A stretch of 64,000 nt of DNA from Amoeboaphelidium occidentale. Lineage: Eukaryota > Aphelidiomycota > Aphelidea. Position 1 is the stretch's first letter, and every line of letters starts with the position of its first letter. Made by a program: the position numbers and the translations under genes. The notes under the pieces were generated by a model. It saw only the letters and a list, made by a program, of their open reading frames with translations, searched no databases and was not told where the DNA came from. This document shows positions 51,763 through 63,286 of this stretch, in pieces. The stretch is from contig JALGPX010000001.1 of NCBI GenBank assembly GCA_023515795.1, positions 1-64,000 on the forward strand, written 5' to 3'.

Positions 51763-52841
51763 ATGAAAACGATGATTGATGGATTATTGTTTCAACTACT
51801 TAAACCACCGGCAAATAGTAAAAAGATGGATGTTGTATCTTTTATACATTCTAATTGTACTTCTTCTATTTCAATGTTTAAAGAAGATATAGAAGAAGTA
51901 GAATTGAATGAAAGTGAGATGGAGTATATAAACAGATTATTAGTACAAACAGAAACAGTTACTGAAACACAAATTAACCCTAACCCTACTACTACTACTC
52001 CTTCTAATCCTTATACTACTACTACTACTACTACTACTACTATTAACCCTACTAATAATAGTAATAATAATAATGATTATTCTAACCCTAATTTAATTAC
52101 ATTCACTAATTCTAATACTTCTATAGAAGAATCTCCTTCTGTTAATGTTGTTGATGAATTGATGAATGATTTACATGAAGCATGGGATAATGTAACTGAT
52201 AGTGATAAAAGAAGAAGAAGAAGAAGAGAAGATTTACTATTATTGATTAAACATATGCCAAAATGTTTACAATTTGTTGATTATCTTTCTTCTTCTTCTG
52301 AATCTGAATCTTCTTCTGAATCTGAATCTGAATCTGAAGTAGAAGGAGAGTTTAATTTGACATTGTTGTTACATCATCGAAAGAATTCTACTACCACTTC
52401 TACTTCTACTACAACTANAAGAAGAAGAAGAAGAGAAGATTTACTATTATTGATTAAACATATGCCAAAATGTTTACAATTTGTTGATTATCTTTCTTCT
52501 TCTTCTTCTTCTGAATCTGAATCTTCTTCTGAATCTGAATCTGTATCTGAAGTAGAAGGAGAGTTTAATTTGACATTGTTGTTACATCATCGAAAGAATT
52601 CTACTACCACTTCTACTTCTACTACAACTAATAATAATAATAATAATAAGATTGATTTTATTGATTGTGTTAAATCTTGTTCTATTATTAATTTAAAAGA
52701 TTTACTAAAGGAATTTCTAAATCAGAAATTATTGGATGAACAGGAATTATTATCTTTACAATATCATTTACTTGAATGTATTATTCAAAAAGAAGATTCA
52801 GTTGATGTTGATGTAGTAGAATTATTATGTTTATTGTCTTT

Positions 52842-52874
<33 letters not shown>

Positions 52875-55800
52875 ACAACATGGTGGTGGTGGTGGTGATG
52901 GTGGTATTCAAGTATTTACAGAATATTACAATGCACTTATAGGAAGTAGTAGTAGTAGTAGTAAAGGATTTGAGTTGTTTTATTTGTATTATTCACAACT
53001 ATTAAAAGAAGATAACGTTCAATTGTTGTATCAGTTGATGGATACTGTCTTTATGACTACTACTACTACTACTACTACTACTACAGGAGATTCTTATAAT
53101 TACCATGAAGGATTGCTTCTGTATTTACTTTTACAAAAAGATAAAGATAAAGAAGTGTTTCAGAATGTGTTTGCTTATTATATTAAAAGATTTGGTTTAA
53201 TAATATCTTCAACTAAGAATGTTAGTAAGGGATTAGATGTTATTGCGAGAGTCTTGTTGAAGTTGAATGAATCTTTAGAAAAGAGTCATAGTAAGGATCT
53301 ACTACTTTCTGGTTCAGTTTATAATGAGTTGGTTTATAGTATTCTTCTAAATTATTATCCTCCTCTATCGTCATCAAAGTCTCAGAATACTTTCCCTCCA
53401 ATAAGAGAAAGAGTTGCTGCTCTGCGTATACTCTCTGTTCTCTTTAGTCCCTCCAATATGGAAAAGTTTCAATTACTTCTACAGATGGAATTGTTGCAGA
53501 GTAATAATGATTCTGTTTTGGATTTATGTTTACAATATTGTCCATTTNCAACAACAACAACAACAACAACAACAACATGGTGGTGGTGGTGATGGTGATG
53601 GTGGTATTCAAGTATTTACAGAATATTACAATGCACTTATAGGAAGTAGTAGTAGTAGTAGTAGTAGTAGTAAAGGATTTGAGTTGTTTTATTTGTATTA
53701 TTCACAACTATTAAAAGAAGATAATGTTCAATTGTTGTATCAGTTGATGGATACTGTCTTTATGACTACTACTACTACTACTACTACGGGAGATTCTTAT
53801 AATTACCATGAAGGATTGCTTCTGTATTTACTTTTACAAAAAGATAAAGATAAAGAAGTGTTTCAGAATGTGTTTGCTTATTATATTAAAAGATTTGGTT
53901 TAATAATATCTTCAACTAAGAATGTTAGTAAGGGATTAGATGTTATTGCAAGAGTCTTGTTGAAGTTGAATGAATCTTTAGAAAAGAGTCATAGTAAGGA
54001 TCTACTTTCTGGTTCAGTTTATAATGAGTTGGTTTATAGTATTCTTCTAAATTATTATCCTCCTCTATCGTCATCAAAGTCTCAGAATACTTTCCCTCCA
54101 ATAAGAGAAAGAGTTGCTGCTCTGCGTATACTCTCTGTTCTCTTTAGTCCCTCCAATATGGAAAAGTTTCAATTACTTCTACAGATGGAATTGTTGCAGA
54201 GTAATAATGATTCTGTTTTGGATTTATGTTTACAATATTGTCCATTTCAGTTCTTGTTACAATATTTGAAGAGGATATATTATACACAATCAAATTTATT
54301 ATTGTTGAAGAAGAAGTTGATCAAGTGGTTGTTGCAGCAGCAGCAACAGCAGCAACAGCAACAGCAGCAGCAGCATTATAGAGAAAAGGGATTCTATACA
54401 ATTGTGGAATTGGCATGTGTTGATCAAAAGAGATTGGAATTAATGAAGAATGATCAAAATGGAAATGAAAGTGTTGTGGAGTATGTGGAAAAGTGTTTGG
54501 GGGATTTTGTGCAGGAGAGACTTATTGGAACAAGAAAGAAGAAGAAGAATGGTGGTGGTGGTGGTTTAGGGATAACAAGGATCAAGGAATTGTGTGATTT
54601 GATGTTGGGAGAAGGATTACAGGAGGAAAAAGATAGACAAATGGTGCTTTTATTGATGGAAAAGTATTTTTCTTGTACAAAAGAGAAAAGAAGGAGTGGC
54701 TATGGTGGTTATGGTAGGATTGTAGAGTATTTGTTTTCCACAAAGGGGAGTTTGTCTTTTGGAGAAGGAGAAGACTCAGCTCTAACTGTATTAAACAAAT
54801 CTTTCAATAATGACAATCCTGAATCCAAATTTAGATTTCGTAGAATTTGTCACTTGTGTTCTTGTATACTTGAATCCATGGATGAGAAGGAATTGAAACA
54901 AATGAAGGAATTGGATTTATTGTTGGAGTGTTTTGTTGTGATTTCTTCTGCAGCAAAAGGAAAAGATTTCGAGGTTGATTTTACGAGTTTGAATTGTTTG
55001 ACTAGAATTCTATTGGTTGTATCTCGGGAGCATCCTACAATCTATTCCAGTCAAACTGTGGATCAGTACTTGACTTTTCTTGTGGTTAATCAAAAAGATG
55101 TATTGCCGTTGCAGATGATGGAATATTTGATTAGATTATTGCATTTAAGGAATCCAGATATTGTTTCTAGGTTGTTTCAGATTGGGTACAAGTGTTTATT
55201 AAAGACGGAACAACAGCAACAGCAACAACAGCAACAGCAATTAACAAAATCAAACATGATTGTATTGGAATGTTTGAAATATGTTCCTTTTAGTGAACTT
55301 ACAGGAAATTGCTTTGATTTATTGGCTGCTATGAATGTTGCATACATTTTGGTAGAATTGTACTTTATGGAAAAGTATGAGGAAAAGAATGATTTCCTTC
55401 TTGAGAGGATATTACAATTATTGTCTGTTGATGGCTCAAATTCGTCAAGTATTGTGCTGGATAGAGTTCTTTATAAATTGCAAAGAGTCAAGGATGTTAG
55501 CAAGTATATTGCATTGATTCAATCACTACTACCAAAAGCACTACAATTTCAACCAACAATACAAACGTTTCAGCATTGGAGAGCATCATTTGAGTATATT
55601 CAATTTGTGTTGTTGGAAGGATTAGTTCATCCATTGGAATGCATAGAGTATTTATCGTTGTTAGGTTCACGTGTAGTACTACTACAGCAACCACAACAAC
55701 AACAACAGCAGCAGCAGCAGGGTAGTGGTATGGTTGCATTGTGCGATGAGGCTGTTCTATTGCACAAATGTTTGTATTTGAAGTATCCTGATTTCATTAA

Positions 55801-56734
55801 TTGCAACAACAGAAGTTGCATACAAAGAATACAACAACAAGTCAAAGTTCTGAGTGCAGAACAATCACCGTTACTTCCTCCTCTGTTCAACTTTTATGAT
55901 GGAATGTTTTCGATATATCCTGTAAGCAATAAGAAGAAGCATGTTATGAAACAAAAGGAGTTTCTATTGTGTTGTACTTCGACATTGCCAACACAGGTTG
56001 ATTCTGAATCTACTGCTGCTACTACTGCTGCTGCTTCAGTCGCTGAACAAGTTTTATTTGTTCTTTGGAATTTGACTACTCTGAAACTTAGCGGATGTGC
56101 TGCATACTTGTTGTACTTGATTGTTTATAAATTAGATGAATACATTGATACATTACAACAGCAACATCAGACTGAAAAAGATGTTGTGGATATGATTACC
56201 ATTTGTGCATATTACTGCAGGCAGTATTTAATACAAAGGTAACATCTATTCGCCTCTCAATTTCTAATCTTGTTCAGATATAATGTGCAGGAGAGTAAAG
56301 TGCTGGCTTTTAAACCACAAGCGGCTGATGTTGATTTGAATAGTATTTCTATTTGTACAGGTTCAAAGGATTTTAATCAGTTGAGACAAGCTATGGAGAG
56401 TGTTTTAGGGTTGTATAAAAACAAAGATCATGATAATTTAAGACAGTTGCGTGAAGAAGCGATCAATAAGACTACAAGAGATCATGATTTGGGTGCTACT
56501 GCTGCAACTTCTACTACGTCAGCTGCGCCAAGGAGGAAATCTACTGGGACTGCTAAGCCTAGAGCTAAAAAGAACAAAAAGATTGATTCCATCAACAATG
56601 AAGGCGAAGACGTCAAACCTAACAAGAGACAAAAGAGAAAAAGAAGACGCAGAACTGTTGCGGCTAAATTAAGTGATCATGACAGTGACGACCAGGAAGA
56701 ACAAGATGATGATAATGATTCTGACTTTGCTTGA
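51763..56734 (+). CDS. Large helical nuclear-type protein with homopolymer runs, unrecognised; two false duplications
   Basis: The start is ATG 51763 (MKTMIDGLLFQLLKPP). Exon 1 runs to 56238; a 39-nt intron (56239-56277) joins LIQR to YNVQESKVLAFKP. Long helical segments (LKEFLNQKLLDEQELLSLQY; ERVAALRILSVLF; LDLLLECFVVISSAAKG) are interrupted by Thr, Ser, Gln, Gly and Asn runs. The C-terminus is basic then acidic (KPNKRQKRKRRRR; DSDDQEEQDDDNDSD), as in chromatin-associated proteins. Single Ns at 52418 and 53548 mark false overlaps. The raw length is off frame by one; removing about 207 and 706-709 nt restores frame at about 1,340 residues. Length is near FANCI/FANCD2, but I found no motif to support that. 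Confidence 0.7.
52212..52630. repeat. False duplication around N 52418 (about 207 bp x2)
   Basis: The two flanks encode the same segment from the Arg run through KHMPKCLQFVDYL to TTTSTSTTT. They differ in TCT-repeat length and a Glu/Val change. Confidence 0.85.
52842..54247. repeat. False duplication around N 53548 (about 700 bp x2)
   Basis: The stretch ending ATTGTCCATTT at 53547 recurs, ending at 54247. The copies differ in CAA, GGT, AGT and ACT repeat counts and one CTA triplet, all multiples of three. Confidence 0.88.
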
Positions 56735-56764
56735 TGATCGCTGCATGTTGCTGTTATTACAACA

Positions 56765-58212
56765 ATGACTGCTGGTGAAACAGGATCAATTCGGAGAAAT
56801 CTATCAGGAATAAATCCACCATATCTTCATCCAAATTCATCGGATTCTTTCATGGAACCACATGGGCATGACCATCATCAAAGCACAGGTCACTCACACT
56901 CGCACTCGGAATCACATCAGCACTCGCATTCTCACTCTTCGGCACAGGACAAAGACGAAGATAACAAGTACGAAAAGACACCGACAAGAATTAACATTGG
57001 ACCATTAATGTCTTTTAAAATGCAAGGCACAGGCTCTCAAGCTAATTCTGCTTCTTATACTCCAAAGTCTTTTGCGTCAATGTATTCTTCTATGGCTGCA
57101 ACACCGCTGACTCCATTGGGTAGTCCTGCTACTTTCAGTGCGAAAAAGCAAAAGGGTATGGTGGGGTCTCTAAGAAAGTATATTGAATTGTTAATGACAC
57201 AGAAGAGCACAAGGAATATCTTCTTTTACCTTCTGCTGAATCTTTCTTTTATGTTTGTGGAAGTGTTTTATGGATACTTTACGAACTCTTTATCGTTGAT
57301 ATCTGATGGGCTTCACATGTTCTTTGATTCATCTGCGATTATATTTACTCTAACGGCATCCATAGTTGCTAAATGGGAAGCAACAAAGGAATTTTCTTAT
57401 GGTTTTGGTAGGGTTGAGATTTTGGCAGGTTTTCTTAATACTACGGCATTGGTATTCGCTGCAGCTGGTATTTTAATTGAAGCTTTTGAACGGTTGTTTG
57501 GGGTTGAGGAAGGAGGTGTTAAAGAGTCTGAAGGTGAACGGTTGTTGATCGTTTCTGTTTTGGGGTTATTGGTAAACATAGTTGGAATATTCGCTTTTGA
57601 TCATGGTGGTGCTGGTGGCCATGGTGATCACGGTCATGGTCACTCACATTCCCACTCTCATTCACATTCTCATGGACAATCGGGATCATTCAAATTTGGT
57701 TCAGATAATCCACTGTTGCATGGAATGTTTTTGCACATTTTGGCAGATACTTTGGGTTCTGTTGGAGTTATAACTTCTTCTCTTTTAATTAAGTATTATG
57801 GTTGGACAAGTGCAGATCCTATTTGTTCTCTGTTCATTGCTACGATGATCTTATTCTCTGTGTGGCCGCTTTTAAAGAGTTCAACTTTGTCTCTACTACA
57901 AAGGACACCTGAGGCTTTTGACGGAAAGCTTGATTATGTCATAAGCAAGGTAAGCCTTTTGAATGTTTGATTGTTAACTGTTTGTAGATTCATGCAGTGC
58001 CTGGTGTGCTTCGGGTAACAGATGTGCACTTTTGGTCACAAAGCGGTGATCAGTACGTGGGGACATTGAAAGTCGTGGTAGATAGTCGAAACATATCACC
58101 AGTAGATGATCAGAAAATCAAGGAACGGATTCATTCTTGCGTCACTACAGAACTAGATCGGATAAGATGGTTAACCATTCAAATTGATCGTGACATTGTC
58201 GTTGGTATATAA
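56765..58212 (+). CDS. Cation diffusion facilitator zinc transporter (ZnT5/7, Msc2-like)
   Basis: These transporters move zinc into the early secretory pathway. Exons 56765-57948 and 57987-58212 (38-nt intron, GTAAGC..TTGTAG) encode 469 residues. An N-terminal His/Ser-rich tail (HSHSHSESHQHSHSHS) precedes six helices. The first zinc site is SLISDGLHMFFDSSA (HxxxD) and the second is MFLHILADTLGSVGV (HxxxD). The loop between helices 4 and 5 holds a long His run (HGHGHSHSHSHSHSHG). The C-terminal cytosolic domain has VTDVHFWSQSGDQYVGTLKVVVD. The double HxxxD and the His loop favour ZnT7/ZnT5 over plasma-membrane types. Confidence 0.9.
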
Positions 58213-58355
58213 AGAAGACGCAATATTTAAACTATTTATACGAGTAAACACTATCTCTTCTTTCTGAATTTTTGCCCGCGTCTTTCAAACCGATCAACCG
58301 ATGATCGACGTAGAATTTTTCTTCCCAATTAAAGGATTTCTTATATTCGATAAAA

Positions 58356-58870
58356 ATGGTAAGCAAATCGCAACAGGCGCCTTGTCGTAACAGAAGGGCG
58401 CATTCAGTCATTTGGACAGAGGCTAACTTCTTCCGTAGGCTGACGAAGCACAGAAGAAGCGTGTTTTCAAGAAATTTTCTTTCCGCGGTATTGAACTTAA
58501 AGAGCTTTTGGATATTAGCAACGAGGACTTGACCAAGTTGGTCCATGCTCGTGCTCGCCGTCGTTTCCTTCGTGGATTAAAGCGCAAGCCTATGGGTTTG
58601 ATTAAGAAGTTGCGTAAGGCAAAGAAGGAGTGCGAAGAGAATGAGAAGCCAGCCACCGTCAAGACCCACTTGCGTGATATGATTGTCGTTCCAGAGATGA
58701 TCGGTTCTGTCGTTGGTATCTACAACGGAAAGACTTTCAACCAGGTCGAAATTAAGCCAGAAATGGTTGGTCATTACTTGGCTGAATTCTCCATTTCTTA
58801 CAAGCCTGTCAAGCACGGAAGACCTGGTATCGGTGCAACGCATTCTTCCAGATTTATTCCATTAAAGTAA
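58356..58870 (+). CDS. RPS15: Small-subunit ribosomal protein uS19 (RPS15)
   Basis: The ATG (58356-58358) is followed at once by an 80-nt intron (58359-58438), then exon 58439-58870, giving 144 residues (human 145). The protein reads [59 protein letters not shown] and [20 protein letters not shown], all canonical. The intron is the longest I placed in the window; I looked for C/D-box snoRNA motifs in it and saw none. The position of the intron after the start codon repeats that in RPL4. Confidence 0.95.
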
Positions 58871-58916
58871 ACAATAAAGATCAGGTTTGCGCTGGATACT
58901 GCGATTTTCCATAGTG

Positions 58917-59663
58917 ATGGAGTACTTGATCGGCTATGGAAGCTTGATTAGTCGAAAATCCAGAGGTAAGACATTTGATTTCAAATCTCTGGTAGAAGCT
59001 GAGGTGCTTCCGGTAATTGTTAAGTCGTACAGAAGAACTTTCTCTGTGGAATGTGTTCATAATGGATCGGATCCTGATAGAGCAATCTGTTACAGAGCTG
59101 TTGGGGTACATAGAGATCACGATAGTTCCATTACTGCAGTTTTGATACCCTTGGGAAGATCTAAGAAAGAAGATCCCTCATGTAAAGTAAAGTTGGCCCT
59201 TGAAGCGTTCGACGAGAGGGAATCTGGATATCAGAGACACCTGGTTAATCTCGATTCGATTAGAATCTGGGCAGGACACGAAAGATCAGAACAAAGCATT
59301 GAAGATTTAATAGGGCATGATGCAAAAGTATGGATTTATGCATTTGAAAATCCTCCATCTAATGATATACTTTTAAATGAGAAAGATCAGTATCCGCTGG
59401 CTCAAACATACATTGACGTTTGTCTTTCAGGTTGCCTAGATTCTTTTGGTGAACACTTTGCAAGAGACTTTCTTAAGCACACATCATTCTTCGATCATAT
59501 TGGGAGCTCAAGCAAAGATTACTTTCACTGGATCAACGATCGCAACCCTGAACATCGTAACAAGAGACTTTACAAGAGGGCACATTCTCCCAATGAATTG
59601 CCAATTGCAGAAATTGATCAGTTATTACATGAGTTTGGTTATCTTTCTCATAGAAGTGACTGA
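58917..59663 (+). CDS. ChaC-like gamma-glutamylcyclotransferase-fold protein
   Basis: ChaC-type enzymes split gamma-glutamyl peptides such as glutathione into 5-oxoproline and the remaining amino acids. The start at 58917 gives MEYLIGYGSLISRKSR, with the substrate-binding YGSL loop right at the N-terminus. ALEAFDERESGYQRHLV supplies the catalytic Glu in the conserved RExxGY position. The 248-residue length exceeds simple GGCTs because of a C-terminal extension (HWINDRNPEHRNKRLYKRA). Substrate is not proven by sequence. The stop (TGA 59661-59663) is one base from the convergent STN1 stop. Confidence 0.78.
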   Translation: MEYLIGYGSLISRKSRGKTFDFKSLVEAEVLPVIVKSYRRTFSVECVHNGSDPDRAICYRAVGVHRDHDSSITAVLIPLGRSKKEDPSCKVKLALEAFDERESGYQRHLVNLDSIRIWAGHERSEQSIEDLIGHDAKVWIYAFENPPSNDILLNEKDQYPLAQTYIDVCLSGCLDSFGEHFARDFLKHTSFFDHIGSSSKDYFHWINDRNPEHRNKRLYKRAHSPNELPIAEIDQLLHEFGYLSHRSD

Positions 59664-59664
59664 T

Positions 59665-60894
59665 TCAAAGCATTCGGTAAGTCTTGTAACCTGACTCGTA
59701 AATAAAACCACCTTCAATTACCAACTTGTTCAAGAATTCACTTATGATCGATTTGTCAATATTCCTATATTTTCCATTTTTAAATCTAATGAATTTGTTA
59801 AGGATGTAAACTTCATTGATCTCATCCTGATCTAAAGCGTTTGTGCCTGTGTCAAATTGGTTCATAACTGGCGGAAGCTGTCCAAGTAATTTCTCATGAT
59901 ATTTCGTCAATACATTATTCTGAGTATCATTATTGTTCCTCCGTTCAAAGAATTCTTCAATAAGTTCCTTCAAATCGTCCTTTACAGTTTCAAATGTAAC
60001 AAATGCATATTCAGAATCTGAACAAATTAACTGCCCAGCCTTACACAATCTTTCAAGTTCTTTGGAAACTACAGAGGACAATTGATGAGCCTTCATAATT
60101 TTTGAGCTTGAAAGCTTTTGCCCAGAAATATGTGCAAGTTCTTTCTCAGCATATTCCATGAACTGCTCATTCGTTATTAATTCTGATAAATCTATACTCA
60201 GCCTCCCAGCTGCAATCAATTTAAGTTGTTGAATAATTTCGCATTCAGGTACAATAGCATTTTTATGATCAGATTCCTCTTCACTATCAGCATTTCCATA
60301 AAAGTGCTTGTTCAGGGCGTGCTTGTTACCATTGACAAACTCTTCGAAGCCCGCCGGTAGCTGAAACTCTTTTGAATAAACTTCCTTCTTCAACTTGACA
60401 CAAGAATACCAATGCGTTATAAGCCTTTTCGAATCGTTTGAACAATCGTAAATGTGATTGACACTCAACTGCTTCACGCCTTCGTACTCAGAAACTTTAC
60501 CGCGCAACAACAATGTGCTGCCAATTTGAATAAGTCTTTTGTATTTCTCTTGCTGGGCATATCGTTCTTTCTGATCAGTATTAATGCTTTGAACATTCAA
60601 CCAAAAGAAACACTCTAAAACACCCGTGCCATCATCCAAATGAAACTTCAAGTGTTCAGCCCTGCTCTTTACTTCAATAACAGTTCCCATAACTTCCACA
60701 ACACGCATAAGTGAGCCCGTTTTGGAATGATCATCGGAATCGAAGCACAGAAAAGCCATGTCAGTCTCATTCTCCTGATCCCCCTGCATACGAACAGGCA
60801 TAAATCGAATGCTGGAGTGAAGGTCTCTAATTAAAAGCTTTGTCGGAATGAAGAATTGTGGATGCAGTCCCAATAAGTAAGAATCGTAAGTCAT
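59665..60894 (-). CDS. STN1: CST complex subunit STN1
   Basis: STN1, with TEN1 and CTC1, binds single-stranded telomeric DNA and stimulates polymerase-alpha fill-in. The 409-residue protein starts MTYDSYLLGLHPQFF, like the human N-terminus. Its OB fold shows VVEVMGTVIEVKSRAEHLKFHLDDGTGVLEC, then GSTLLLRGKVSEYEGVKQLSV. C-terminal winged-helix modules follow (SSVVSKELERLCKAGQLI; SIISEFLNKLVIEGGFIYE). No intron. It is divergent from eIF5 with 63 bp between starts. Confidence 0.85.
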   Translation of the reverse strand: MTYDSYLLGLHPQFFIPTKLLIRDLHSSIRFMPVRMQGDQENETDMAFLCFDSDDHSKTGSLMRVVEVMGTVIEVKSRAEHLKFHLDDGTGVLECFFWLNVQSINTDQKERYAQQEKYKRLIQIGSTLLLRGKVSEYEGVKQLSVNHIYDCSNDSKRLITHWYSCVKLKKEVYSKEFQLPAGFEEFVNGNKHALNKHFYGNADSEEESDHKNAIVPECEIIQQLKLIAAGRLSIDLSELITNEQFMEYAEKELAHISGQKLSSSKIMKAHQLSSVVSKELERLCKAGQLICSDSEYAFVTFETVKDDLKELIEEFFERRNNNDTQNNVLTKYHEKLLGQLPPVMNQFDTGTNALDQDEINEVYILNKFIRFKNGKYRNIDKSIISEFLNKLVIEGGFIYESGYKTYRML

Positions 60895-60957
60895 TCGTGG
60901 TCTTCTGAATCTTTTTACTTCAAACAGAAAAGCTTTCCAGCAACACAGAAATAGAAA

Positions 60958-62193
60958 ATGTCAACGAAATCCATAAACATCAGAAGAGACATTAAAGATT
61001 CCTTTTACCGTTACAAAATGCCGGCGATAATTTCCAAGATCGAAGGAAGAGGCAACGGTATTAAGACTGTAATTCCGAACTTGGCAGATATTGCGCGCGC
61101 TCTTAATCGTCCTCCAACTTATCCACTGAAGTATTTTGGTTATGAACTTGGCGCGCAGACTAAAGTTATACCGACAAAGAATGCGGGCGCTGGAGCTGAT
61201 TTGGACAAGTTTGTTCTGAATGGTGCGCAATCCGCAGAGAAACTTCAGGAAACTTTGGATGGCTTCATTGATAAGTTCGTGCTTTGTGGCGAATGCAAAA
61301 ATCCTGAGACTGATTTTGTGTTTCTTGGTAATGGGGATATTCAGAAGGAATGTAAAGCGTGTGGTAAGAAGACGCTCGCTGATATGAAGCATAAGTTGGT
61401 GTCATTTATTTTGAAGAATCCTCCAACCTCTTCGAATACTACGAAATCAATTAGTTCCGGTAAGAAACAGAAGAGAGATGATCAGGCTGGCGAAGAAGAT
61501 GACGACAATGATTACGATGATGAAGGTGGCGCAGATGATCAGGAAGAGGAAGCTGTCGAAGAAGTTGTTCAGACTGCTGTTCCTGTAAAGTCCCAATTAG
61601 ACGACTGGAGTGTTGCACCTACAAACGTGGAAAATATCGCTAATGGTGTAAATAATCTTTTGAGTGGTCCTCCTGGTGCAGCTAATGATGATCCTTTGGA
61701 AAAGCTCGCGAACTTCATTACGAACGGACAGCCAACAATCGCATCTAAGAGTATCACCAAAACAGAAAAGGAAATTATCTCAAAAGTTTCTGAATTGGGA
61801 ATTAGAAACGATAAAGCTGTGGCGGTATTGGCACAAGTCATGTTTGATGAAAACATAATCAAAGAGAAGCAAATGAAGAAATGGTCTAAACTATTTACAA
61901 AACTAATTGAAACTGCTGATGATGAAGAGAAGGCAGGTAAAGCATTCTTGGGAGGATTAGAACGTTTTGTTGGTGTTGTTAAACCTGATTTACTAAGTAA
62001 GATCGCAGTCCTTCTGAAAGACGCATACGAATTAGAAATTGTTGAAGAGGAAACAATTCTAAAATGGGGTGAGAAGCCTTCAAAGAAGTTTGTTGATAAA
62101 TCCTTGAGCAAAGAGATACATAAGAAAGCAGCGCCCTTCTTGGAATGGCTAAAGAATGCTGAAGAAGAGTCCAGCGAAGAGGATGACGAATAG
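60958..62193 (+). CDS. TIF5: Translation initiation factor eIF5
   Basis: eIF5 is the GTPase activator of eIF2 during start-codon recognition. The 411-residue protein has INIRRDIKDSFYRYKMP with the Arg finger (Arg18, matching Arg15 of human eIF5). It continues IEGRGNGIKTVIPNLADIARALNRPPTYPLKYFG and has a C2-C2 zinc finger (CGECKNPETDF, CKACGKKT). An acidic linker and a W2/HEAT domain follow, ending in an acidic-aromatic box (PFLEWLKNAEEESSEEDDE). Unspliced. Length matches the family (405-430). Confidence 0.95.
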   Translation: MSTKSINIRRDIKDSFYRYKMPAIISKIEGRGNGIKTVIPNLADIARALNRPPTYPLKYFGYELGAQTKVIPTKNAGAGADLDKFVLNGAQSAEKLQETLDGFIDKFVLCGECKNPETDFVFLGNGDIQKECKACGKKTLADMKHKLVSFILKNPPTSSNTTKSISSGKKQKRDDQAGEEDDDNDYDDEGGADDQEEEAVEEVVQTAVPVKSQLDDWSVAPTNVENIANGVNNLLSGPPGAANDDPLEKLANFITNGQPTIASKSITKTEKEIISKVSELGIRNDKAVAVLAQVMFDENIIKEKQMKKWSKLFTKLIETADDEEKAGKAFLGGLERFVGVVKPDLLSKIAVLLKDAYELEIVEEETILKWGEKPSKKFVDKSLSKEIHKKAAPFLEWLKNAEEESSEEDDE

Positions 62194-62235
62194 ACAGTTA
62201 ACTGACCATTCTTGCTTTATTATTGACTTTTGCTT

Positions 62236-63286
62236 TTACTCTCCAGATCCGAACTTCTTACCAATGACCAAGAGTTGAAGCTGATCGTAACCAGCCAAAG
62301 CACCAGCACCAGCGATAGCACGCAAAATGTTAGCACCAGCACCCTTGAACAAGGACTTGACACCTTCATTCTTGACGATTTCACTGAAGCAGTGGATTGA
62401 GCTGTTGTACTTAACAGCAGCACCAGAAGTCATCATCATACGACGACGAACAGTGTCGATAGGATAAGAAGCCAAACCAGCACCAGTGGTAATACACCAT
62501 CCCAAACCAAAGTTGACCAAGAAGTTGTCACGGATATCCTTTGGCAAAGCAGGCTTCAAAGAATCGTACATACCAAAGTACAAACCACGGTACACGATAA
62601 TACCAACACATGAGATAACGAAACCACGGTACAAACCAGCGATACCATCAGATGCCAAAGTCTTACGGTATACATCAACCAAACCATTGAACTGACGTTC
62701 ACCACCCTTCTTTGCGCTCTTGTTGTCATTAGCCAAACGGGTACGAGCATAGTCCAAAGAGTATACGAAAAGCAAGGAAGAAGCACCAGCAGCACCACCG
62801 GAAGCCAAGTTACCAGCGAACCAGACCCAGTAGCCATCCTTGTCCTTCTTGAAACCGAACATTCTCTTGAAGTAATCCTTGAAAGCAAAGTTCAAAGCCT
62901 GAGTTGGGAAGTAACGCAAAACGTTAGCAGTGTTACCACGCCACAAAGAGATTGTTCCTTCTTCAGCCATAACTCTGCGGAAACAGTCTCCGATACCTAA
63001 TTACAAGAAATTAGCCATTAAACCTTTCTAAAAAGGATAAAGAAGCTTACCCTTGTAAGGAGTCGACAAACGACCTTGCTTAATCATTTCGTCCTGGTTC
63101 TGGATCAACAACTTAACACGCTCAATAGGAGCAGCGACAGCTAAATAGAAAATGAGTCATAATTCATTGGGCCTTCGTAAACTTACTCTTTGAGATGGCA
63201 GCGCTGACACCTCCCATTAAAAAGTCAGTGATGAATGCGGTTGCATCCTTCTTTGGTGCTTCTTTGCTTTGCTTTGCTTCTGGCAT
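62236..63286 (-). CDS. ADP/ATP carrier, mitochondrial inner membrane
   Basis: Three exons (63187-63286, 63051-63140 and 62236-62996) with introns of 46 and 54 nt encode 316 residues. Start [18 protein letters not shown]. The three mitochondrial-carrier repeats show [24 protein letters not shown] and [13 protein letters not shown]. The RRRMMM hexapeptide is the nucleotide-carrier signature. It exchanges cytosolic ADP for matrix ATP. It is an ordinary mitochondrial AAC, not the plastid/parasite NTT type. Confidence 0.95.

Noticed and set aside
51976-51995. AACCCTAACCCT-like interstitial telomere repeat
   Set aside because: Only two units, in frame as Asn-Pro codons within a larger low-complexity coding run; no array.
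51763-56734. Naming the large helical protein FANCI or FANCD2
   Set aside because: Length and nuclear-type tail are compatible, but no conserved motif or ubiquitination-site context was seen.
58359-58438. snoRNA inside the long first intron of RPS15
   Set aside because: No C box (RTGATGA) paired with a D box (CTGA), and no H/ACA hairpin was evident.
62236-63286. Parasite-type nucleotide transporter (NTT) suggesting a microsporidian relative
   Set aside because: The protein has three mitochondrial-carrier repeats and RRRMMM, so it is an ordinary mitochondrial ADP/ATP carrier.
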